The notes under the pieces: model-generated
What the model saw: the letters and a program-made list of their open reading frames with translations, nothing else
Told to the model about the DNA's origin: nothing
Database searches by the model: none
Part shown: piece by piece, positions 54,779 to 62,103 of the stretch
Position numbering within the stretch: the first letter of the stretch is position 1
How the letters are laid out: the number at the start of each line of letters is the position of its first letter
Translations under genes and position numbers: made by a program
Assembly (NCBI RefSeq): GCF_002929705.1
Contig: NZ_PJIN01000002.1
Span: forward strand, 186,001-250,000
Length of the DNA: 64,000 nt
Direction: 5' to 3'
Source of the DNA: Arthrobacter sp. N199823
Lineage (GTDB): Bacteria; Actinomycetota; Actinomycetes; Actinomycetales; Micrococcaceae

Positions 54779-54812
54779 TCCACAGCCCGGAAACTGCGCC
54801 AATTATCCACAG
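54779..54812 (+). promoter_or_regulatory. Paired TCCACAG motif upstream of the AbiEi/VSR-like gene
   Basis: TCCACAG at 54779-54785 and again inside TTATCCACAG (54803-54812), 27 bases apart, with GCGCCAA immediately before the second copy (54796-54802). The Tad operon promoter region has the same components with one helical turn shift of GCGCCAA. The site lies 50 bases before the ATG. Confidence 0.4.
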
Positions 54813-54861
54813 CTTCAATGTGGGTCTTCCTCGCGCGTGGCAGGGGGAGCCACGATAGGGC

Positions 54862-55698
54862 ATGACTCATTTGCGCGGTGGAAAGCCGTTATCAGTGGTT
54901 GCCGAAATTGAACGATTCGGGACGGTCGCCCGGCGAAAAGACTTGCTGGCCCGCGGATGTACGGACTGGGGCCTGGCACAGGCTGCTGGGTCCGGGATTA
55001 TCGTCAAAGTTGGACGGGGCTATTTTGCCGTCCCCGGCGCCGACCCGTTGGATATTCGGCTGGCACGGTACCAAGCTCGGCGCACCTGCTTGAGTAAGGC
55101 CAAGCAACTCGGGCTGTGGGTGATCCAGGAACCGGCACTTACCCATGTCGCAGCCGCTCATGGCCATGCTATTTCCGGTTGCGTGGTGCATCGCGTCAGC
55201 GGTCCACAAACAATCATGGAAATTTTGCGTCAGTGCATTCGGTGCGGCTCCGAGTTGGATGCGCTCCTAGCCATGGAGTCAGCGGTAGTGCTTAAACATT
55301 GCACCATTCCTGCTCTTCGTGCGGAGTTTTCACGGGGTAGTGATTCCCGGGCACGCACGATTCTTGCGATGCTCGACCCGCAGTCAATGTCCATTGTCGA
55401 GACCATCGCAAGGTACTACTTGCGGCAAGCGGGGTACAACGTTCAGTCCCAGTATTTCCAAAAAGGGGTTGGACATCTGGACCTCTTGATTGATGGTCTT
55501 CTTGGTCTTGAGACGGACGGAGCCGCCTACCACAACACCCCTGATGGTTGGGCCACCGATCTGGTGCGGGACAACTTGCTCACTGTCCGGGGCATGTGGC
55601 ATCTGCGTGTGTCCGCGCGTATGGTTCTGGAACGCCCCGAGCTGATGCTGGATTGGGTGCGGCAGACTATGACCAGGATCAATTCCTTACCCGCGTGA
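54862..55698 (+). CDS. AbiEi-like domain protein with C-terminal VSR/DUF559-like nuclease fold
   Basis: A 278-residue protein in two parts. The N-terminal ~60 residues resemble the AbiEi antitoxin winged helix (FGTVARRKDLLARGCTDWGL... GRGYFAVPGA). The C-terminal ~90 residues resemble DUF559/very-short-patch-repair-like endonucleases (HLDLLIDGLLGLETDGAAYH... DLVRDNLLTVRGMWHLRVSA), with D, E-x-D and H where those nucleases carry their active site. No toxin gene is adjacent. Such proteins are frequent in Micrococcales; function unknown. It could belong to DNA uptake or defence. Confidence 0.72.
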   Translation: MTHLRGGKPLSVVAEIERFGTVARRKDLLARGCTDWGLAQAAGSGIIVKVGRGYFAVPGADPLDIRLARYQARRTCLSKAKQLGLWVIQEPALTHVAAAHGHAISGCVVHRVSGPQTIMEILRQCIRCGSELDALLAMESAVVLKHCTIPALRAEFSRGSDSRARTILAMLDPQSMSIVETIARYYLRQAGYNVQSQYFQKGVGHLDLLIDGLLGLETDGAAYHNTPDGWATDLVRDNLLTVRGMWHLRVSARMVLERPELMLDWVRQTMTRINSLPA

Positions 55699-55939
55699 GT
55701 TGTCGTGTCAGCGCGCGGCCGCAGCACTTTGTTTATACGCAGCCAGCTGGGGTTCAGGTGCGCAGCAGTGACAGTGACGCAGCTCGGCCGGGCGTGGCTT
55801 GCGTATAACTAAAGCGGACTTTGTTTATACGCACTCAGGCTGGAGTGTGTTGCGTATATTGTCCGGAACAGCACCGGCCAGCATTAGGGCAGCGGATGAA
55901 CAGCACCCGGTCAACGAATTGACAGTTAAAACGAGCCGT
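55699..55939. repeat. GCGTATAA-type hairpin cluster in gap
   Basis: ACTTTGTTTATACGCA is present twice as an exact 16-base direct repeat (55726-55741 and 55818-55833). Its near reverse complement GCGTATAACTAAAG occurs at 55801-55814, and TGCGTATATTGTCCGG follows the second copy (55851-55866), so two consecutive imperfect hairpins are formed. The core is also seen at 42351-42382. No T-tract and no gene. Confidence 0.75.
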
Positions 55940-57001
55940 TCAGGGGCGTAAGGGTGCCGGACCGGTGGATCCACGGATGGTCAAGTGGGTGGGTAATACG
56001 GACTGGCTCCGGGGAAGCGTGCCTATCCCCGGATTAATCCGACTCAGCAGCATGGTGACTGCCACCCGCCCGGCTTGGTCCACGGGCGCCGTGACAGTGG
56101 TCAGCGGGGGACTGCAGAAATCGGCACCAAAAATGTCATCGCAGCCCACAATGCTGATGTCCTCGGGCACCCTTACCCCGCGGGTCGCAAGCCGCTGGAG
56201 CATCCCGATCGCCATCAAGTCGTTGAAGGCAATTCCGGCCGTCGCCCCGGAGTAGACCAGGGCGTCGGCAGCGGCGGCGCCCGAATAAGTTCGAGGAGCG
56301 AAGGGGCCCAGGCGATCCACCTGGACACCCCGTTCCTGCGCGGCGGTACTCAAGGCTTCCCAGCGGCGAATGTTCGAGCTGGAAGACCCAGGGCCACCCA
56401 GGTACGCAATGTGCGAATGACCCAGCGAGATCAGGTGGTCCAACGCCTGATTCGTGGCGGTGGGAGTGTCCAGCAGTACGGATGGAATGCCCGGGACCTC
56501 CCTGTTGATAGTCACGAGGGGCATTTTCGTAGCAGCCAACAACAGAGCTTCGTCGCTCAGTCGCGGGGCGGTGAGGATGACGCCGTCGGCCGTTTGCAAC
56601 ATTTGCTCAATGGTGTTTACCTCCACCTCCTCCGATTCCTCGGTATCCACCAAGAGCTGGGTGTATCCGGCAGCCTTGAGCTGGAGCTGGGTGCCGCGAA
56701 TGATGTCGAAGTAGAACGGGTTGGTAATATCCGCGACCAACACTGCAACAGACTTGGTCTGCCCTGAGCTGAGGGCCTTGGCCTGGGCGTTGGGGACGTA
56801 CTTGAGCTCCGTGACGGCCGCTTCGATGCGCGCTCGGGTACGGAAATTGACCCGGCCCGGCGTGGAAAGCGCTCGCGACACCGTTGAGGCGGCCACACCG
56901 GAAAGCGCTGCGACGTCGTGAATCGTGGCAGGTTTCTTGGCTGCCTTCTTGGCTGCGGCGCGCGTTTCGCTGGTGGCGTTGGTGCTGGGTGGAGCACTCA
57001 T
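55940..57001 (-). CDS. LacI-family transcriptional regulator
   Basis: A 353-residue repressor. Residues ~22-45 form the LacI HTH (TIHDVAALSGVAASTVSRAL), followed by the hinge (YVPNAQAKALSSGQTKSVAV) and a periplasmic-binding-protein-like effector domain that recognises a sugar or related ligand. It is divergent from a sugar isomerase gene with 275 bases between starts. Two 16-bp palindromes typical of LacI-class operators occur in this gap and ahead of the ABC transporter gene, so it likely represses both units and is released by an inducer from the same pathway. Confidence 0.92.
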   Translation of the reverse strand: MSAPPSTNATSETRAAAKKAAKKPATIHDVAALSGVAASTVSRALSTPGRVNFRTRARIEAAVTELKYVPNAQAKALSSGQTKSVAVLVADITNPFYFDIIRGTQLQLKAAGYTQLLVDTEESEEVEVNTIEQMLQTADGVILTAPRLSDEALLLAATKMPLVTINREVPGIPSVLLDTPTATNQALDHLISLGHSHIAYLGGPGSSSSNIRRWEALSTAAQERGVQVDRLGPFAPRTYSGAAAADALVYSGATAGIAFNDLMAIGMLQRLATRGVRVPEDISIVGCDDIFGADFCSPPLTTVTAPVDQAGRVAVTMLLSRINPGIGTLPRSQSVLPTHLTIRGSTGPAPLRP

Positions 57002-57135
57002 GAGTCACGTCCTTGTGGGATGGAGTGTGCGGGTGTGTGAAAGTGTGCGGGAGACTCGGCGTGTGTTGGCGCCAAAGACAAAAATGTGATGGACAGCACT
57101 GTCCCTGTCGCAAGAATACGGTTTTTGGCCAAGAA

Positions 57136-57151
57136 TGGCAATCGGTTGTCA
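57136..57151. promoter_or_regulatory. LacI-family operator 1 (divergent region)
   Basis: TGGCAATCGGTTGTCA is a near-palindrome with the CG-type centre of LacI-family sites. Its last six bases TTGTCA double as a -35 box, followed after 17 bases by TAAACT (57169-57174). A repressor here would block the isomerase promoter. Confidence 0.85.
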
Positions 57152-57174
57152 TTAAGTTGTTTCGCGGCTAAACT
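57146..57174 (+). promoter_or_regulatory. Promoter of the isomerase unit
   Basis: TTGTCA at 57146-57151 and TAAACT at 57169-57174 are 17 bases apart, a good primary-sigma promoter about 105 bases ahead of the start codon. The -35 box lies inside the LacI operator. Confidence 0.65.
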
Positions 57175-57276
57175 TCGTTGACATAGGAGTTTTTGTGAAG
57201 TGAGTCACCGATGCTGGGGCCGCGCGGCTTTGGCATCCGGATCAATCACAACGAGCCGCACTACGTAAGGACAACC

Positions 57277-58125
57277 ATGAGCAATGAGAATAACCCGACG
57301 TGGATCCTCTCAGGATTCGGCGACGAAATTGACCCCGATCCCAAAATTCAGGCCGCTGTCATGCTGGCACTCGGCGCAAAGCACATTGAAGTGCGTAGCG
57401 CCTGGGGCACCAATGTTGTGGACCTCGATGACGCGCAGCTTGCAGAACTGAAGGCAATCCTGGATGAAGCAGGGCTCAAGGTTTCCGCCGTCGCCAGTCC
57501 TATTGGCAAGGTAGACGTGAGCCTGCCGGCCGAGCATGAGGTCACCCGCCTGCGCCGCATCATCGAGGTAGCCAAGGTGCTGGACACCCGTTACATTCGC
57601 ATGTTCTCCTACTTCCGCGCGGAGGATCAGAGCCCCGAAGACATTCGCGACGCCGTGATGGAGCGCATGGTGCTGTTGGCCGCTGAAGCCGAACGGGCCG
57701 GCGTCATCTTGATTCACGAGAACGAAAAGGACATCTACGGGGACACCCCCGAGCGTGTGCTGGACCTGCTGGAGACAGTAAATTCACCGGCACTGCGCGC
57801 AGCCTGGGACAATGCCAACTTCGTGCAGGTCGGCGTCAAGCCCTACACGGACGCTTATGCGATGCTCCGCCCATACCTGGTATACCTGCAGGTCAAGGAC
57901 GCCATTGCCGCCAGCGGCGAAGTAGTCCCCACCGGCAAGGGTGACGGTCAGCTGGTCGAAACCCTCACGGCCCTGAGCCAGGATGGCTACACCGGATTTG
58001 CTTCCCTTGAGCCGCACTTGGCTGCGCAGCATGAACTGGGCGGGTTCTCCGGCCCCGAAGCCTTTGGCGAGGCAGCTCGGGCATTCCGCTCGGCAACTGA
58101 CGCCATCGGCATCACGCTTTCTTAG
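57277..58125 (+). CDS. Sugar phosphate isomerase/epimerase (TIM-barrel)
   Basis: A 282-residue protein of the xylose-isomerase-like AP-endonuclease-2 superfamily. WILSGFGDEIDPDP at the N-terminus, KHIEVRSAW, VILIHENEKDIYG (metal-site glutamate region) and the barrel strands are typical. AAGG is five to eight bases before the ATG; an earlier in-frame ATG (57211) lacks family support. It could isomerise or epimerise a keto-sugar or inositol derivative. It is next to an oxidoreductase gene 105 bases downstream, suggesting a two-step pathway. Confidence 0.86.
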   Translation: MSNENNPTWILSGFGDEIDPDPKIQAAVMLALGAKHIEVRSAWGTNVVDLDDAQLAELKAILDEAGLKVSAVASPIGKVDVSLPAEHEVTRLRRIIEVAKVLDTRYIRMFSYFRAEDQSPEDIRDAVMERMVLLAAEAERAGVILIHENEKDIYGDTPERVLDLLETVNSPALRAAWDNANFVQVGVKPYTDAYAMLRPYLVYLQVKDAIAASGEVVPTGKGDGQLVETLTALSQDGYTGFASLEPHLAAQHELGGFSGPEAFGEAARAFRSATDAIGITLS

Positions 58126-58230
58126 AACCCCGCTTAGTGGCGGCGTCCGTTCAGGGCGCCGCCGTTAGCATTTTGCACCACCAGTGATTTGATGTCCCCG
58201 TAGTGCTCACCACCCGACAAAGGAGTCACC

Positions 58231-59238
58231 ATGCCCAGAGTTGCCATCATCGGTTGCGGCGATGTTGCCACAGTTCACTTCGAGGCTCTCGCCGCGATCG
58301 ATGGAGCCGAGCTGGTGGCCGTCTGTGACACCGACCCGGACCGCTTAGCAGCAGCGGCCGCAGCACACGGCGTGCCGGGGTACGCGGACGTGGTGACCTT
58401 GCTGGAGGAGGTGCGGCCCGACGTCGTCCACGTCTGTACACCGCACAATCAGCACGCCGATCCGGCCATCGCGGCCCTGGAACGCGGTATCAATGTCATC
58501 AGCGAAAAGCCACTGGCCAGCTCCATGGCCGACGGCGAACGGCTGGCTGCCGCTGCGGCCGCTAGTACCGCCCGGATCGGGGTTTGCTTCCAGAACCGCT
58601 ATAACCAAGCCGTGCAGGCCATGGCGCAACGGCTGGCCAGCGGCGAATTTGGGGCTGTGCTGGGTGGTTCGGGAACTGTCATGTGGCATCGGAATGCGTC
58701 CTACTACGAGAGCCGGCCGTGGCGTGGAAGCTGGGTAGGCGGCGGTGGCGGGCTGCTGATGAACCAGGCCATCCACACCCTCGATTTGCTGCAATGGATG
58801 ATGGGTAAAGTCACGCAGGTTTCCGGCCATGCTGCGACGCATGCGCTAGGGGATGCCATTGATGTGGAGGATACAGCTGAAATTGTGCTCACACATGCCA
58901 ACGGCGTCCGCAGCATCTTCTATGCCACGCTGGCCAACTCGGTCAACGCGCCCATCACGGTTGACATTGTCGCGGAGAAGGCCACCCTGCAACTGCGAGG
59001 CGATCTGGTGATCACTCACGAGGACGGGCGCGTGGAGGTTGTTGAAGAGCGCCGCGCTACCTCTGGCGGACGGGACTATTGGGGCGTCTCGCATCAGCTG
59101 TACATTGCTGATTTCTATGAGCAATTGGGCCAGGAAGGCCCGTTCTGGATCGATCCCGTTGAGGCGCTGAAGACTCTGCGGATCATCAAAGACGTCTACG
59201 CGCAAAGCTACCCGAACCGGCTCAGCGAAGTCGCCTAA
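58231..59238 (+). CDS. Gfo/Idh/MocA family oxidoreductase
   Basis: A 335-residue NAD(P)-dependent oxidoreductase. The Rossmann start VAIIGCGDVATVHFEAL has the glycine motif GCGDVA, EKP (92-94) supplies the family's K-containing motif, and GGGGGLLMNQAIHTLDLL is the substrate domain motif with the catalytic His. AAAGGAG precedes the ATG. Substrates are commonly sugars or inositols oxidised at C2 or C3; which one cannot be told. Same operon as the isomerase. Confidence 0.92.
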   Translation: MPRVAIIGCGDVATVHFEALAAIDGAELVAVCDTDPDRLAAAAAAHGVPGYADVVTLLEEVRPDVVHVCTPHNQHADPAIAALERGINVISEKPLASSMADGERLAAAAAASTARIGVCFQNRYNQAVQAMAQRLASGEFGAVLGGSGTVMWHRNASYYESRPWRGSWVGGGGGLLMNQAIHTLDLLQWMMGKVTQVSGHAATHALGDAIDVEDTAEIVLTHANGVRSIFYATLANSVNAPITVDIVAEKATLQLRGDLVITHEDGRVEVVEERRATSGGRDYWGVSHQLYIADFYEQLGQEGPFWIDPVEALKTLRIIKDVYAQSYPNRLSEVA

Positions 59239-59556
59239 ACGTTTGTTGCTGGCCTTGTTGGCTGAGGTTTCCGCGCCGGTGCTGGCCGGATTTCTCAGCC
59301 CAATCTCAGGCCTCATGCGGCGATCGATCCTGCTATCAATAACAACCGTTTGCCATCGCTGAGCGTTCAAATTTCCCTTAAATTCAGCCGTGAGTCTCGC
59401 CTACGTAACAAATTTAGGCTTTTTATGACAATCGGTTGCCAAAACGTTGCAACCCCAGTAGCGTGTTCCATACAACATCAAATGTGGCGCAAAACACATT
59501 GAGTTTGAATTCCCCTCAACCCTTATGATGCAACTCATATGAACAAGGAGCCAACA
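59239..59556 (+). promoter_or_regulatory. Intergenic region with the transporter promoter
   Basis: 318 bases without a gene. It holds a possible promoter: TTGCCA (59436-59441), 17-base spacer, TAGCGT (59459-59464), with the -35 inside operator 2, and an 86-base leader after the expected start site. AAGGAG is at 59543-59548. Confidence 0.55.
59426..59441. promoter_or_regulatory. LacI-family operator 2 (ABC transporter)
   Basis: TGACAATCGGTTGCCA differs from operator 1 at two positions, with the arms exchanged (TGRCAA-YCGG-TTGYCA). It overlaps the -35 box in the same way. Both should bind the divergent LacI-family regulator. Confidence 0.85.
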
Positions 59557-61083
59557 ATGAAGTTTGGTCCAAAATCTACAGTCGTAGCAGTGCTTACTGC
59601 CGCGGCGCTTGCCCTGACCGCCTGCGGCGGTGGTGGCGGTGGTGGCGGTAACGCCGGCGCTCCCGCAACTACACTGACCATTGGTCAATTGCAGGACTTG
59701 GTGTCGTTCGAACCCACGGATGCCCACATTGGCCACACCATGCCTTACTACCAGGCCGTCTATGACACATTGATTCGCCGTGCACCCGACGGAACGTTGG
59801 AGCCCATGGTCGCAGAATCGTGGACGTACAACGCCGAGAATACCGTCCTGACCCTGAAGCTGCGCACCGACGTCACCTTCACCGACGGAACCAAGCTCGA
59901 CGCCGAGGGTGTCAAGGCAAACCTAGACCACTTCAAGAAGACCCAGGGCCGCGATGCCTACCAGGTTGCCTCGATGGACAGCGTGGCCGTGGTTGACCCC
60001 ACAACCGTTGCGATCACACTGAACGCACCGGACCCGGCATTCACCTACTACCTGAGCCTGGCAGCTGGTCTCGTTGCCAGCCCGAAGGCCCTAGGCACCG
60101 AAGGCATCAAGACGACGCCGGACGGCTCCGGCCCTTACGAGCTGGACACCAAGAACACTGTCAAGGGTTCCCAGTACGTTTTCACCAAGCGTGCTGACTA
60201 CTGGAACAAGGATCTGCAGAAGTTTGACAAGATCACCATGAAGTTCCTCGCGGACGCCACGGCGCGCACCAACGCCCTCGTTTCGGGTCAGGTCGATGCC
60301 ACCTTGCTAGATCCCAAGACCGGAAAGCAGGCAGAATCTGCCGGCATGACCCTCACGAGCAGTCAGGTGGACTGGGCTGGATTGCTCCTCGTGGACCGGG
60401 AGGGCAAGATCAACCCGGAACTGGGCGATGTCAAGGTCCGTCAGGCTATCAACCACGCTTTCGATCGTAAGACCATCCTGACCCAGCAGCTGCTGGATGA
60501 GGGCACCCCGACCGACCAGGTATTTGGGCCCGAATCCGGGGCGTACCTGCCGGATCTGGACAACAGCTACCCCTATGATCCAGCCAAGGCCAAGGCACTC
60601 CTTGCCGAGGCAGGCTACGCCAAGGGCTTCACGTTGAAGCTGCCGTCCATTGTTGGCTTCGAGGCCATCTTGGCAGTCATTCAGCAGCAGCTGGGCGACA
60701 TTGGCATCAAGGTTCAGATTGAGACAATTCCGCAGGCCAACTTTGTCCCCGATGTTGCCGGCGGCAAGTACTCAGCATTCTACTTCCAGCTTTACCAGGC
60801 CGAGCCGTGGGTTGCCATCAACCAGATGATCTCCACCTCTGCCTTGTACAACCCCTTCAAGTCGACCACCCCTGAGCTGCAAACCATGCTTGATGCAGTG
60901 CAAAACGGTGGCGAAAAGAGCGCTGAGGAAGCCAAGGCGGTCAACAAGTACGTGACCGAGAACGCCTGGTTTGCACCGTTCTACCGCATCAACCAGATGT
61001 ACTTTACCAACAAGAAGATCACGGTTGAGCCGCAGCTTCAGCAGGCTATTCCGTCAATCTACAACTACGCTCCCGCAAAGTAG
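59557..61083 (+). CDS. ABC transporter substrate-binding lipoprotein, family 5
   Basis: A 508-residue lipoprotein. AAGGAG precedes the ATG at 59557; an in-frame ATG 18 bases upstream has no better site. The signal peptide ends at LTACG (lipobox; Cys lipidated), followed by a Gly-rich stretch. The rest is an SBP_bac_5 (DppA/OppA) fold, with VYDTLIRRAPDGTLEPMVAESW. The family imports peptides, nickel or, in Actinobacteria, oligosaccharides and plant glycosides. With isomerase and oxidoreductase genes alongside, a carbohydrate or glycoside is the better guess. Confidence 0.9.
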   Translation: MKFGPKSTVVAVLTAAALALTACGGGGGGGGNAGAPATTLTIGQLQDLVSFEPTDAHIGHTMPYYQAVYDTLIRRAPDGTLEPMVAESWTYNAENTVLTLKLRTDVTFTDGTKLDAEGVKANLDHFKKTQGRDAYQVASMDSVAVVDPTTVAITLNAPDPAFTYYLSLAAGLVASPKALGTEGIKTTPDGSGPYELDTKNTVKGSQYVFTKRADYWNKDLQKFDKITMKFLADATARTNALVSGQVDATLLDPKTGKQAESAGMTLTSSQVDWAGLLLVDREGKINPELGDVKVRQAINHAFDRKTILTQQLLDEGTPTDQVFGPESGAYLPDLDNSYPYDPAKAKALLAEAGYAKGFTLKLPSIVGFEAILAVIQQQLGDIGIKVQIETIPQANFVPDVAGGKYSAFYFQLYQAEPWVAINQMISTSALYNPFKSTTPELQTMLDAVQNGGEKSAEEAKAVNKYVTENAWFAPFYRINQMYFTNKKITVEPQLQQAIPSIYNYAPAK

Positions 61084-61161
61084 CGGAGTGCTTCTGCCGG
61101 GGGCGGGAACTTCCCGCCCCCGGCGCCCCTTTTCCTTCTGACCAGCGCACTGGAGCGACTC

Positions 61162-62103
61162 ATGGTTACGTTTATTCTGCGAAAGGTCGCCTCCGGCATA
61201 GTCGTGCTGGCCGCCATTTCCTTCCTTACCTACTTCCTGTTGTACTACTCCTCCGCCAACATCGCCCGCAGCATCCTCGGCGAGTTTGCCACCCCGGAGC
61301 AGGTTGCAGCCAAGGAAATCGAACTTGGCCTAGATCAACCACTGCTTCCTCGCTTCTTCGGCTGGGCCGGCAATGCCTTGTCGGGTGACTTGGGCACCTC
61401 CTGGTTCAACTCCGAACCCGTGGCCCGCGCCTTGATGACACGCCTGCCCATCACCTTGACCGTGGTGGTTGTTTCCATCATCTTCATCGCCATTATTGCC
61501 ACGGCCCTCGGCATGGCTGCTGCCGTCAAGCGCGGCTGGATCGATCGAGTTGTCCAAGGTGCCGCAGTGGTTGGCGATGCCATCCCCAGCTTCGTCATGG
61601 CCATCATTTTGGTGACGTTGCTGGCCATCCAATGGCAGCTCTTCCCCGCCACCAGCAGCATTGCCCCGGATTCCGGGTCCGCAGCTTGGGTCGCGTCACT
61701 GACGCTGCCCGTCCTGGCCATCGTCATCAACGGCGTCACCAGTGCGGCACAGCAAATCCGCAGTGCCGTCATCAAACAGCTGGAAAAGGACTACGTGCGC
61801 ACCCTGCGCAGCCGTGGCATCAGTGAGAGAGAAATTTTGTTCAAGCACGTCCTGCGCAGCGCCGCGCCGGCCGGGCTGACGGTGCTGAGCCTGCAATTCA
61901 TTGGCATGCTCGGCGGCGTGGTCATCATTGAACAAATCTTTGCCCTGCCCGGCATGGGCGCATTGGCAGTGACCTCAACAACCATGGGAGACATTCCTCT
62001 GGTCATGGGCGTGGTCATCTACACCGTCATCATCGTCATTATTGTCAACCTTCTGGTGGATCTCATCAACGGCTGGCTCAATCCCAAGGTGCGTGTCTCA
62101 TGA
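61162..62103 (+). CDS. ABC transporter permease (DppB type)
   Basis: A 313-residue integral membrane permease with six TM helices. The first helix (ILRKVASGIVVLAAISFLTYFLL) and the extracytoplasmic loop are typical of DppB/OppB; the EAA-like loop reads YVRTLRSRGISEREILFKHVLRSA, which contacts the ATPase. It overlaps the next gene by ATGA and pairs with its permease half to make the channel. Confidence 0.92.
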   Translation: MVTFILRKVASGIVVLAAISFLTYFLLYYSSANIARSILGEFATPEQVAAKEIELGLDQPLLPRFFGWAGNALSGDLGTSWFNSEPVARALMTRLPITLTVVVVSIIFIAIIATALGMAAAVKRGWIDRVVQGAAVVGDAIPSFVMAIILVTLLAIQWQLFPATSSIAPDSGSAAWVASLTLPVLAIVINGVTSAAQQIRSAVIKQLEKDYVRTLRSRGISEREILFKHVLRSAAPAGLTVLSLQFIGMLGGVVIIEQIFALPGMGALAVTSTTMGDIPLVMGVVIYTVIIVIIVNLLVDLINGWLNPKVRVS

